This document shows positions 35,526 to 47,226 of a DNA stretch of 64,000 bases, piece by piece. The DNA lies in assembly GCA_030549495.1 (NCBI GenBank), contig JAUIRK010000885.1, positions 1,208,501 to 1,272,500 on the forward strand, given 5' to 3'. The position numbers were made by a program, and so were the translations under genes. Origin of the DNA: Nectonema munidae. Its lineage: Eukaryota; Nematomorpha; Nectonematoida; Nectonematidae. Every line of letters starts with the position of its first letter. Positions within the stretch are counted from its first letter, which is position 1. Below the pieces are notes generated by a model, which was not told the DNA's origin, did not search any database, and saw nothing but the letters and a program-made list of their open reading frames with translations.

Positions 35526-36776
35526 TCTTGTTTGTTTTTCAAAGGCATGGAAATTTGGGGAAAAATTGAACAAAAATATTTAAATTCATAATTAAATTTT
35601 ATTATAACTTCGTGTAAGTAAATCTTTATAGTAATTTGTTTTCAAACAATTTCATACAATAATAAATCAAGAATAAGTAAAAGTAAATTATGATTTGAAT
35701 AGAAACTCACTACCTTTGTCAAACATATGCTTGACGGTTACAACTTTAAGCAAAAAATAAAATCGAAGAAAAAATTATATGAAACATTAGGAAATTAACA
35801 ATTTTCTAGATTTAGAATGTGGTAGCTATTTTATCAAAAAATGAATTTACAATTTTTGCTGGTGACAGTTGTTGTATTTAAAATTGATCCATTTTATAAA
35901 TGATATGGAAACTATAGAGTAGGATCTAGAATAATATAATTAATCGTTATTATGAAAAAAGGTTGCAAACTTTTATTCAAAAGATCTTAACATGACATTT
36001 TGTAGTTATATTAAAACACACAAACATAACATATGGTTACATTGGTAATGTTCTAGCATTGAAGGATAAAAATTGATAGAATTTTTAAATTTATAGAAAG
36101 TAGCGTATTTGGCACCTATTGGCGTAATTTATTTGTATTGATATAAAATTTCAATAGAAATATTGTGGACAAAAATAATCTATTAATGGTGGCTACATTT
36201 TCTCTTCTTATTTTGCATTATACCAATATTATTCAATTTTATGTGTTCATTAAACTATTACGGGGCGCGCAAATGAACATCGCTTTGGGTACTTGGTTCG
36301 CGCTGCTGAAAAAAAATCTTTCCCCCATTCAAAAAAAAAAAAAAAAATATTTTTAAATGTGAAAAATGGTACTAAATTTTTCCACTTATATAATTTTTTT
36401 ATTTTTTAATTGCTTCCATTTTGTAAATTCTTGATTTACGATTGCTAAATTTATCTTCACAGAAAAATCTGAATTTTAAATACTTTATTCCAATCTAGTT
36501 TCGTTTTCTTTTATTTTTAATTTTTTCAAGGGATTTAACATTTAATAAATTTGTAAATTTTTCTATTTATAAAATAGTTTGTATAAGCGGAAGCGCTACT
36601 GATTTTGAGCAAGTGGAATCTTTCACTTAGTTCGTTAAAATTTTAATTCGCTTGTAAATCAGATTTTATAATTAAATACTTTGCCTTTTCGAATTTTACC
36701 ATAGTTTTTAATACTTTTCATAAATCTAAAAGCGTATAAACGTTTTGATGACAAGACTTGACTCAAAAATTTTCCT

Positions 36777-36960
36777 ACTTGAATTGTTTACCAAGTCGTA
36801 TTCTGAGAACAAGTTCAGAATTAAGTAAAAAAAAAGTTACGGTAAAAGAAAAAAATCTCAAGAAACATGAAAGAAAGTCAAAATATTCCAGACTTGCTAA
36901 CATTTCTAATGAAAGGCAGACGTTTTGTATAAAAAAATTCAGGCAATTTTTATTTTTTTA
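36777..36960 (+). repeat. 185-bp duplicated unit (copy 1)
   Basis: From ACTTGAATTGTTTACCAAGT to GGCAATTTTTATTTTTTTA this unit recurs at 40713-40895 in the same orientation with only a few substitutions and small indels. One + strand frame of this copy is open throughout (LNCLPSRILRTSSELSKKK and on), but the second copy does not keep that frame, so coding is unlikely. No terminal inverted repeat was seen. Confidence 0.8.
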
Positions 36961-37154
36961 TACCAACTTAAAATTTTATAATGTTTTCATACATATACTC
37001 AAAATATTAATGATTTTATAAAAAGATGACTTTTTAGGCCATCAAAAAGCACTCTACACTGATTTTGACTATTCTAAACGTTTCCTCAATTTGCATATTA
37101 GTTGATAAGTGCTCAGCCAATTTCCAAATGAGCCTTAGTGTGTAAAATTTAGGA

Positions 37155-37245
37155 AATCTATTGTCAGAGTTAGGGTTAGTGTGGAATTAACATTAGTGTT
37201 AGTATTAGAGTTAGTCTTGGGGTTAGGTTTAGTGTTAGCGCAATC
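37155..37245 (+). repeat. Degenerate telomere-like GTTAG array
   Basis: About 14 hexamer-like units of GTTAGN or close variants (GTTAGG, GTTAGT, GTTAGA) run through this segment, for example AGAGTTAGGGTTAGTGTGG and GGGGTTAGGTTTAGTGTTAG. It is a decayed simple repeat related in sequence to animal telomeric TTAGG/TTAGGG. Whether it derives from a telomere is open. Confidence 0.5.
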
Positions 37246-38229
37246 TACATACATACACTTACATATACATCTTCTGACATTCTTGATCCAAATTTCATTG
37301 GGAAGATACAATCTATGTCGCACGTATGAGAATTTAATTGGGAATGCTTGGAATCAAAGAGTATATTTTCGATAATCAAGGCAAAGTTATCGACAAACTC
37401 ACGCTTCCAGGATGTTGTTTTTATTTTTTCAAACATATGTGTCGGAGGAAAATTAAACTTGCAATGAAAATTATAAAAAAAAATACTTAAATTTCCTTCA
37501 GATGTCTTTATTCGTTATACAAAAATTCAAACTCCACAATGAATATTTTGTGAGTGCAATCAATTGGGTACTTTTCATGAGACCGAATTTATTTTCACAA
37601 ATATCCTTGTTTTAGAATCATCACAGGGCTATGAGAATTGGGAGTATCAAATTGCCTTTTGCTTACCGTATTTGGCTGGCATTTTTCTTTTTTCCTTAAG
37701 TTGTCGGTATATTATTTTCAAAAAGGGATGAATAGATACTTAACTTAAAAAGGGTACCCTATCATCGAATATACCATAATTTCTCATGTCCAACACATTC
37801 AAATAAAGGTAAAATGACCTTCTTTACATCAAATAATATTAAAATAAAAACCGTGAACAGTAAATTATTTTTTGTGCAATTTCTAATCCGTTGAAATTTT
37901 TTGACAAAAAATAAATCTTAGGAACAAAAGAATCTTATCTCTGCCTGTTTGGCAATCAAAAAAGGCAAAAAAATAAAGTTTTTTCCATTAATGAAAACTT
38001 GACAAAAGGATATTTTATATCTTTTTTCACATCTTAGCATTTTCCTAGTTTAAATGGAAATATCAACTTTTATGTTCAATTCATTTTATTTCATCTTGCC
38101 TTCAATTTTAAAAGACAGAGCAAAATGTAGAAACAAAAGTGGCATAGGAGATAAAAGACAAGATGAGGCGGTGAAATATTGTAAAAATAATAAATAAAAA
38201 AGTCTTTGCAGGAAGTATCTTTGAAAGGA

Positions 38230-38535
38230 AAAGACTAGTTACGAGTTGTGAAGACGTTACTTATGATAGGAGGAGCTTCGAAGTGGCGAGACGAGCTTTG
38301 TTTCATCTGTGAGGATATAAGCGCAGCTATACCTGTGATAAAAGATTAAGGCGCGAAGCGCGCGTTGCCAAAGTGACTTTCGTAACCTACACCTCCTCAT
38401 CTTAACTAATGACTCTTGATGACAGAGCATTTGCATAAATATTTAGTTTCTTTGGTACTGGATTTAATTGTTTTAACCATTAGATAGGGTGCGACAGACT
38501 TTGCTCGTTGTATAGCGTTTCATTGCGTCAAGACT
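38230..38535. other. GC-richer island of unknown nature
   Basis: This stretch is clearly less AT-rich than its surroundings, with GGCGCGAAGCGCGCG at about 38351 and an octamer-like ATTTGCATAAAT at about 38428. No coding pattern was recognised in any frame. It lies about 6.3 kb upstream of the first sure ZP exon, where that gene's promoter and first exon might be, or it may be part of an unrecognised mobile element. Confidence 0.35.
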
Positions 38536-39617
38536 TGGAGAAATTTTATATGAGGGAGTTAGTCATATAAGTTGAGTAGGAAGAAGGTGCACAATTCAGG
38601 TCAAATGTTCGTGTGTTGTTATTGGCTTTTACGATTACTTATTTAAGTACTACAAATTTCAATTGTACTTACTTAATGTTCTTTCTTTGTTCACAGCGAT
38701 CAAACAAATGTGTGTAATAATAACCTTAAATAGTCAATTTGACATCAACATTTATGACTTTCTCGATTTGAAGTCCCGTATATAGTCAACGAGAATTTAC
38801 CCAGTTTTTTACTTAATTTTTACATTGCTATTTGTCTGAAACCATATAGTGGTATTTATAAAAAAATGGTCCAATAATAAATTTTGTTCAACTTAACATT
38901 TATCATTTGTTTCTTGTATGAATGAACTCATATAGCAAGTGTTTCTGATTTGGATCAGTAAATTTTTATTCATATAAGTTTACTGTTTCTTCCGTAAATT
39001 CTCTAAAACAGTTTAAAATATATTTAATCAGTGTTAGCTTAAATGGCCAAACTTAGTCTGTATTTTACATACAAATATTTTTTATTTGTTCATTTGGTTT
39101 ATAAAGATAAAAATAGATAGTCTAGATTTTTAGTGTTTATATATGTAATGCATATTTTATATATAAATCAATTTTGATAACTGTGTTTGGATGAATCGCT
39201 ATTTTATGAGTTCTATGTTTCGAATCCAGAAGCAAACTTCTTAACATATACTTCTACACAAGCCGGGCACATAGTTTCTTCTCCATGAAAATTAAAATTA
39301 TGTTTATTCGCCACGACTAATAAACATCTAAACCTTTTCTCTAAGAAATAAAATTCTTTTAATAAGTTATGCTTCCCCTGAAGATGATTTATTTTTTGAA
39401 ATTAAAAAAGACTTTAGAATAATGATTAAAATAATTTTTATTTCTTATTTATTCATCTTTATTTTGAAATTTTAAATTACGATATCTATAAATAAAAAAA
39501 TATTCGGAATTTTGGAGGGAGGTCTGGACTATTTGCTACAGTTTTAGTTTGCTCTATGGTGTGCTGAGATGATTGACAACATTAATAAAATTGTATCGGT
39601 ACATAGCAATTTGAATA

Positions 39618-39744
39618 GTGGATGCCAGCAACGTGAATAAAATACTCACGTTGTTTTTTATTTGCTACAACATGATTGTGTCCTCTTGGCTTTGCTACTT
39701 GCTAAACAGAAAGTCAGTAGAGATGACAAAGATCTCATTTTCTC
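39618..39744 (+). CDS. Candidate signal-peptide exon of the ZP gene (weak)
   Basis: The open frame reads DASNVNKILTLFFICYNMIV then SSWLCYLLNRKSVEMTKISF, and meets a consensus donor (C then gtgagt) at about 39745. The single leftover base C would join the GC at 44580 to give Arg and continue into the ZP domain in frame. The hydrophobic stretch could be a signal peptide. Against this, the only ATG follows the hydrophobic core, so a still earlier exon would be needed, and no similarity supports it. Confidence 0.2.
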
Positions 39745-40712
39745 GTGAGTTATCTTTTATTTTCACTTTTGCTGCACAACGCTTCTTTGTTCTCGAGTAA
39801 TCACTTTGGCAAATAACGTTGAATTAACATTATAAGACATAAGTGAATACACTTCTGCCAACATTAGCGACACATCTTTTATTTCTCCTTTAGGATTACA
39901 CTTACTTTGGCTTTTGTGTTAAGTATACAAAGCGCAACATGTAGACTTTTACTCCAACCAGCATTTTTACCTCCATCATACTATCAAAAATAAAGAATGG
40001 TTATGCTTGTCTATGTTCTAGATCAGAGGCAGACAAATCATTTTATAACTTAATTGATCCAATCTCTAACTATGATGTAGACGATATCTTGATTTATGTC
40101 ACATTTGTCCTCAAAGCATTAACCCTTTTCCTTCGAATGGTGACATATGTTACAATATTTTTCAATGTCATATTCTTTAAATTAGTGTTAATACCGTTTT
40201 CGTTACACGTTTGTTTATCATCTTGACATTATAGTTTTCTTATATAGCAACTGATTCTATGATTTCTTATTTTCTCTAGCGATGATGTAAGAGCCACCTT
40301 CTAAAACAAGAAATAACTCAAAAGATTGTTTGAGTTAATTTTAAAGTGTAATTCGTTTTAGATTATCTCTTTGTAAATAGTATTTTGACGCATTTGTTTC
40401 TAATTATAACACTTTAGTATCTATGGACACTCTTTTTGAAGATTTCTCTCTCTCAGTGATATTAGTCACTTTTCGAATAATATTTAAGTATATCTAATTT
40501 ATTTTTTTTTAAAAATTAAAGAAAACTTGTACATAGTTAAAAATCATTATATTGTAGAATAGATTAACAAGCGAGGATATATGTAAATTAATTAATTTTG
40601 AAAATGTAAGTTATTTTGAAAGTAACATTGAATTATCCAGCGCCCCTTTAACAGTCCAGAAGCACCTTTTGATCGAGTCTCTTTAATTAAAGATGGTAAA
40701 AAATGCAAGCCG

Positions 40713-40895
40713 ACTTGAATTGTTTACCAAGTCGTATTCTCAGAGAAAGTTCAGAATTAAGTAAAAAAAAGTTACAGTAAAAGAAAAAAATCTCAAGAAG
40801 CATGAGAGAAAGTCACAATATTCAAGACTTGGTAACATTTCTAATGAAAGGCAGACGTTTTGTATAAAAAAATTCAGGCAATTTTTATTTTTTTA
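40713..40895 (+). repeat. 185-bp duplicated unit (copy 2)
   Basis: Direct copy of 36777-36960. Both copies end in the same T-rich tail, GCAATTTTTATTTTTTTA, and have different flanks, so this is a dispersed unit and not part of a larger local duplication. Confidence 0.8.
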
Positions 40896-41409
40896 AAGTC
40901 AACCATTGTCCACTCTGATCGTTAACGGGTCAATGTGAGATTTTACAAAGTACACAAAATGTATTTTTCATATTTTTTGAATTTCCGAAATGAAGGGGCT
41001 GATGAAAAGCCTTTTATAAACTCTGTATTAGATCTAGTATCCTCGCAATTCTTTGAGGATCCAACTTTCAAAAATTGCACTTATTAAAATGAACATTATT
41101 CATTTATCTATGCACATTTTTCCCACTTCACTATTCATAAATTTGGCAATTGTTGAGCGTCGTCTTTTAAAAATATACATTCTAGAGATGCTTTGTTGTA
41201 GAGATTTAGTTCCATATTACTTCGTTGCTAAAATCTTTGATTATTTCCATTTTAACTATATATTGATCACAAAAAATACGAAGAAATATCCTTCGTTCTA
41301 TCAAAACAAGTTACCATGTCTTTTTGTTTCTAAATATATCACAATTTTTTGATTGTTTTCTGAAAAAATGCAACAACTAATATTTATTAGTTATAACAAG
41401 TATAGTAGT

Positions 41410-42335
41410 TAGTACTATGCGTTATTTTTAGAGTTAGGAAAATAACGATATTTTCGTTATCATTATCGCTTTCGTTAATAACGTTGAAGCTAAGTAAATT
41501 TTTTTGAAATTAACGATAAAGAAAACGACAATACATTTTACTTTGGCGATTGTGTTGATTTCGTTAATTTTCCGTTTTATATATATTTCCACATCGAGTG
41601 CTATAAAAGAGTATAAAATCAAGGCCTCATTTATATTTATTCATATCTTCTATATTTCTGCAAAACTTTTTCTTGTTTTTAATTCTAAATTTAATATATA
41701 ATCGACTCAAGCATTTCAAAGTCAAGGAACAAAAATCTAAGATCTTCAACTGCAGAAATTACTTCGGCAGTCGCCTACCATATGGTCCAACCCTGGAAAT
41801 AATGTTTTGTGATAAAAAAATTTCCAAAAAATAGAATTATTTAAAACACTAGCATGGTCCAACATTGTCGATTTCCAACACCTGACTCAGATAATAATAA
41901 TTTTAAAAACTAATTAACGAAATAAAGCTTCTTTTTTATTAGTGATGCACGAACTATTTCAATATTTGTTTCAAAATTTGACAAATATTCTTTATTTTAT
42001 CTTGTTTTTTAGAGTTTTTTTGTTATTTTAATCTTTCATTTGAACTCATTTCACGAAAATATATGTGATATTTCAAAATTAAAAAAAAATTCAACACAAT
42101 TTGTTTGTATTTGAATTTTAATACTTTTTTTTTTATATTTTCTAATAATAGTTACCGATTTTTTTTTCAAAAAAAACTAACGAAACGTAACGAAACATTT
42201 TATTAAGGCAACGATAATAAAAAACGACCAAGAAATTTTCTAATTAAACGATAAGGATAACGAGGTGCTTTTTATGTTTAAAGTAACGATAATTATAACT
42301 AGTTATTTTTAGTAGTAGCGATCCCAAGCCTGAAT
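41410..42335. repeat. TAACG-rich dispersed element
   Basis: The two ends are rich in TAACG and its complement: ATAACGATATTTTCGTTATC and TCGTTAATAACG around 41443-41482, and AACGATAAGGATAACGAG plus GTAACGATAATTATAAC around 42250-42300, ending at GTAGTAGCGATCCCAAGCC. This mirrored arrangement fits a hAT-like MITE family with TAACG subterminal repeats. Exact limits are not visible, and the interior encodes nothing recognisable. Confidence 0.5.
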
Positions 42336-43259
42336 TTTCTAGTTGATATAGTAAAATTTATGATACTGTCGCGAATTTGCCACCCTTTTTCTCCCATCAA
42401 GTTTTTCAATACTTAAAATAGTAAATCTTATGATTTTTATGATCTTTTTTAAAGGAATAAATACTGTTTTACTATTTTTAGGGCTTCAAATCGTTAAATT
42501 TACAATCTTTTAAGTAGTCTCTTTGAACAAATAAGTTTACTTTTTTTGTTCTATTACACAAAAAACAAAAAGATCTTTGGAAATAATTTTTTAAATGTGA
42601 ATTTCAGATGAAGAATCACAAAGTAAAAGCTTTTATTGGCAGAAGTTTCAGCTCTTTAATAAGTTAAGTTAAGAATTGTTCATGACTTTCGCACTCATCC
42701 TTACAGATATCGTAGTCCGGCTCTGAATTCTGAGTTTAGGATACTTTCCATCCCACTAAAAATCTAAGAACGAGCCACCTACTGCATAACTATACCTTGG
42801 TATATATATATTATTTTACAAGAATATATGTTTCAAACGTATGAATACAGCTGAGTGTTCGATACTATCCTAACACGAAAGCTCAAAAATGGGAAACAAT
42901 GTTAATATCTAGTGTTAGCTTGATTAGTAATAAGGTTAGAATTTGGTCGCCAGAGCACTACCTAATGGTACCCGAAAAAACCTTTGAATTCTTCAGGGGA
43001 CAAAAATCTAATGCCATTCTTCCTTTGAAATTTAAAAAGCAAGGAAACTTTCTGAATCGAAGTGAGAACAATCTTTCTCACGATATTTATGTATAGTACA
43101 TCTTTGTACAAAGATATAGGTTTGTCATGCTTGTAATTAGTTTGGATTAGGTGAGGTTGTTGTTAGGTTTGTAAGTAGGTTCAAGGAAGTATATTTTAGT
43201 AAACGCTTTTTGTGGTGTGTAAGTACACTAACGTACACTTTCATTTCATATACAGAAAA

Positions 43260-43500
43260 TATAGAAAATTAGTGAGTGTGGTGTGTCTGTGTGTGTGGCT
43301 TTTATCTAATGACAAAGTCATTCGTTATAACTATGTACAGTGTATATAATAGAGAGAATACGAAGATTGATGCATTTTCTCAGTGGATGCGCGATATCTG
43401 ATTTGCAGTGCCTTTTTTGAACAATAAAACTTTTACTTGATTAGCTTAGCAAAGTTTACATGGGAACAAAATGGAAAACACACACACACACACAGACATA
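43260..43500. repeat. Opposed GT and CA tracts
   Basis: A GT-rich tract at 43278-43302 and a CA-rich tract at 43480-43505 are complementary and could pair. Both are simple repeats. Confidence 0.4.
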
Positions 43501-43890
43501 CACAAACCATATTCGGTTGCATTCTATTTTTGTTATTCATCTCCATGGGAAAATTGTGTAACAATGCCAGACCTGCTTGTATTTATGCATGAATGGGTAA
43601 TACTATACCCAAAATAAGGATGTAATTAGTCGCACCTTGTGTTTGCTTTGTGAAGCCGCGTTTCTGGACAAGATTCGTGTTTTAGTTGAAGCGTAATTTG
43701 GTGTAAATTATATCGCGCCGCTCTGACATTTATGGTTGGGTTCTCTTCCAGATTACCACTACTTCATCTTTGTTGCGCGCTTCTTGAATCACAACTTACC
43801 ATCAGATAACAAATATAGACCATTTCCTTATGCAAGCTTTGTATGTCTTCTCCAGGAAGTAGAACTATTTTCTTGACATCCAAGGAAATT

Positions 43891-44222
43891 CGCTAAACCA
43901 GGGGCGGTGAAGGCATCGATATCGACCCTGGGGGTCCATAAGAGATCTTTAGGGGTCGCTAAGATAGACAAACTTACCAAATTATGCTATCCTTTTTTTT
44001 ACTTCATAGTAGTAATAAATCTTTTTCTTTTAAAACATAGCTTAGGACATTGCATAGTATAGGATATATGAAACATTTTTGGTTTGTGTTTTTTCTCTTA
44101 ATTGTTGGACATTGATTAATGTTTTTATGAAACATTTCTATTTGGGGTCGGGGTCGATGTGAAGACAAATGTTCTTTGAAGAGGTTGACAGGTAAAAAAG
44201 TTAGCCGATCCCTGCGCTAAAC
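43891..44222. mobile_element. hAT-type MITE with exact 8-bp target duplication
   Basis: The element is 43899-44214 (316 bp). It starts CAGGGGCGGTGAAGG and ends GTTAGCCGATCCCTG, and has CGACCC and GGGGTCG motifs near the ends, as in Charlie-like hAT termini. CGCTAAAC flanks it exactly on both sides (43891-43898 and 44215-44222). It lies upstream of the first sure ZP exon. Confidence 0.9.
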
Positions 44223-44579
44223 GGTTCATTTCCCATCTTTATCTCAACATGTCTCCCTTTACATAAATTTGATTTTGGCATCTCCCTCCATATATTTTCT
44301 ATCCAATTTTTTTATTAAGTTTTTTTCAAATCTATGGTTAATCTTATTCTATTTCTGTTTAATTTTTAGGATAGATTTTCGACGTTTGTAGACACTTGTG
44401 GACCTTGTATTTGACACGTTAAATTATTTTGATCATTTTTTCCTTTAATTTTTTAATTTTTCCTCTGATTGTCGAAATTAGTCTAAATACCGAATATATC
44501 AATTTAATAATATCTTCTAACTACTGATACATGATTTTATTGGTGACGATATAATTAAATACCATTTTTTATTTTCTAG

Positions 44580-44773
44580 GCGACCCAGAAGTGGTTTGTG
44601 ATTTGGACAAAATAAAATTGACATTTTCTCTGATAGATGTTTTCCGTGGCATGATATATCCCAAAAATAACTACGAACCAGGAGACGCAGAATGCATGCT
44701 TGTTGGGCGTGGAGAAAATATTGTGGAGTATGTTATCCCGCTTTATGCGTGCGGAACCATTTCCATACAAAAA
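44580..44773 (+). CDS. ZP-domain membrane protein, ZP-N exon
   Basis: ZP proteins are secreted or membrane-anchored precursors that polymerise in apical extracellular matrix. In arthropods many shape cuticle. After the acceptor attttctag the exon encodes DPEVVCDLDKIKLTFSL, FRGMIYPKNNY, DAECMLVG, NIVEYVIPLYACGTISIQK. This gives three of the four ZP-N cysteines and the hallmark CGT. It ends in phase 0 before gtaacg. The upstream exon with start codon and signal peptide is not confidently found. The precise orthologue is unknown; cuticlin-like and dusky-like proteins are the nearest types I can name. Confidence 0.85.
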
Positions 44774-45034
44774 GTAACGTCATTGGAGATATTCATCCAC
44801 TTTGCGCTTAAATTTTTCAAACTTTATGGGTAGCACGGGTTTACAGTCAACTCGCCCAATATTGTGATTTCGGATAAGTATGATTCACATAAATAATCTC
44901 TAAATAAATATTGGTATATTTGTACAGAATGGGCAATGATTTTTCAATACATCTCACTGTACCAATCACATTTCCTTAGAACTTGGAATACACAAAAAAA
45001 TATTCATCTCCGTCTAAGAGGCTGACAGAAAGGT

Positions 45035-45505
45035 GAATGTAAGGAACCCGAACATTTGGTCGGTAGACATTTGGCCCAATGGATATTTAGCCGGTGAACA
45101 TTTAGCCGAATGGACATTTGAAGGACGGGTATTTCACTGAAAATGTAAATACATTTTTGCATTTTTCAGACTTCTGCAACCAATAAAATAATATTGTTCT
45201 AATGTTAAAACACTCAGTAAAATACAGTAAAATCATAACTAACTATAAATACATATATAAAAATCATAACATAAGATATTTTTCATGTAACTTCTATTCT
45301 AATAGATAAAATTATTCATCACATAATTTGTGTATACAAGTTAGGAATAATAAAAGAAAACAAAATTACTCTGAAGATATACAGAGCACAAGCTTGCAAA
45401 CTTACTTGAAGTAAAGCAACGTCTACAAAAAATTCTTAAATTGTATGAAGATTTTTGGTGAAATGTCCATTGGGCTAAATTTTCGGTCATAGAGTATAGA
45501 ACGGG
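45035..45505. mobile_element. Inverted-repeat element with ACATTTGGCC motifs
   Basis: The left end holds tandem variants of GGACATTTAGCCGAAT (for example CATTTGGTCGGTAGACATTT, GGCCCAATGGATATTTAGCC) over 45050-45130. The right end (about 45455-45495) has the complement, GAAATGTCCATTGGGCTAAATTTTCGGTC split over those bases. The type is a known style of MITE with short tandem end repeats. It lies in the first sure ZP intron. Exact limits and target site are unclear. Confidence 0.55.
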
Positions 45506-46300
45506 CCCAAACGAAATTATAATGTGCGTGCATTTTGTCTACAATCATTCATGACGAAATTATATTATGACGAAATATAGTTAAATACTCAATCTGATAA
45601 GGGACAAATAAGAAAAATTAAACAGTGTCATTATAATAAAAATGTTTGACTACTATGAGTTCCAGAATCATAATCTTGGGCCAATTAGTGGTGTGCCTGT
45701 TTGGAGGGGGAAGAAGGGGGTTAGTATAAAAGGAACTGTGACCAGATGGTTTTGTGAGGAGTTGAACAAGCTGCCTAGAATGCCTTTTTATAACAGAATA
45801 ATTTTGAATATAGCACTAATACATTGTTGTGCTTCAGACTAAAATACGAGATAATTTTTGTAATCATGGTACTTATGATAAGTGTATTGTGGACAAATTA
45901 ATGTCATCTTATCTTTATATGAGTGAAATTTATTTATTGTTTTGCGATTCAAATTTATAAAATGAATACAAATATATGTCAGTTTATGAAACAATAGCGG
46001 TAAAAATCAGGAACCATCTATCCTAATTGTTGATGTAAAAGGTTTTAGCTTATTAAAGACAAAAAAAGCTTTAGTGATGATTCTTCAAGGCTAGTACCTA
46101 CAAAAGACTTTATTTTACATTTGAAAATATGTAGAATAAGTATCACGTTATTGTTTTCGCATTTAGAAATTATTGCTTTTTAGATTAAATTTGTTAGAAA
46201 TGAGATTAGCTAAATATAACGAATATATAATTCTTTTATAGATAACAAGTTTTGATAGATATTCTTATCTGATCGCAAATTAGGTGAGGTTTATATCTTT
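45506..46300. other. ZP-gene intron, unidentified ORF-like text
   Basis: A + strand frame at 45642-45842 (FDYYEFQNHNLGPISGVPVW and on) has mixed, protein-like composition and might be a transposon remnant, but I cannot name it. The rest is AT-rich. Confidence 0.3.
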
Positions 46301-46305
46301 AAAAA

Positions 46306-46491
46306 AACATACAAGAATAATTACTCGTTATATACACGTGTTAATCAAAATTTGGTCAACTCAGACAGCTACAAGACACAGATCTCTGTTATCTTCAAAA
46401 GCATACAAAATAATTACTCGGCTTATACACGGGTCAGTCAAAATCCAGTCAAATCAGACAGCTAAAAGACCCAGATTTCTCTTATCCTCAA
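46306..46491 (+). repeat. Tandem duplication of about 94 bp
   Basis: Two head-to-tail units starting ACATACAAGAATAATTACTC (46307) and GCATACAAAATAATTACTCG (46401), each ending in CTCTGTTATCTTCA or CTCTTATCCTCA. They are about 80% alike by eye. One frame stays open across both units, but composition is not clearly coding. Confidence 0.7.
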
Positions 46492-46915
46492 TCTTGCAGC
46501 TGATTGCTGTGTCACTTATTAAGCCATTCATATGTCCTTTAGGTGAGCTTTGAAAGATATGAGTGGTCAGCGTGTAAGTAGAAAAAATCACCAATAGAAA
46601 TCTACCGATACATTGCAACTATCTGTCAATCAGACAAGATTTACCTTGACATCTTTCAATACACATTCGAGAAGACTAGGATCTTCAAAGCTATTGACCG
46701 AACAAAAGACTTGATGTTGTAGCTGATCAAACCGTTTCACCAGACAAGGAAACAAGGTCAACGATGATTCGCATAATCAACATGGAGGAACATACCAGAT
46801 AATGCATCAGATGAGAAAGTAGTTTGTGTGATTGGCATGAACTGTTTGCAAGTGATGTCTTCATGTTGATGTGATTCGCTTTGCAATTAACAAAAATCAT
46901 GAAATTTCTTCTTCG

Positions 46916-47226
46916 TTTTCTTACAGGGATGGACCGAGAGGGGGGATAGGGGGATGCATACCCCCCCCCCCCCACCAGCAATCTATTCAAGAAAAATTAA
47001 GGTTGGAGTCCACCCTAAAATAGAAATCAAAATTGATGAAGTCATTGATCGATTTTTAAAGCAAAAAGAAAGAAGAAAAGACTTTGTAATATAATTTTAA
47101 TCATTTATTTTACATACGTTTTCAAATTTCTTCCCTAATAAAATGTGTAAAATATTTTGATAATATTAGTATCCCCCCCCCCCCCCCCCCCCACAAAAGA
47201 TTTCTGGATCCCCCACTGTTTTCTTA
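46916..47226. mobile_element. hAT-type MITE with poly-C tracts and exact 8-bp duplication
   Basis: The element is 46924-47218 (295 bp), from CAGGGATGGACCGAG to CTGGATCCCCCACTG. TTTTCTTA stands directly on both sides (46916-46923, 47219-47226). Two long C tracts (about 46961-46974 and 47173-47192) lie near the ends in the same orientation. It sits in a ZP-gene intron. Confidence 0.9.

Noticed and set aside
37135-37436. Overlapping open frames in three frames around the GTTAG array
   Set aside because: They arise from the simple repeat, which has no stop codons in several frames.
42899-43096. 65-residue open frame with mixed composition
   Set aside because: No splice context, motif or family resemblance.
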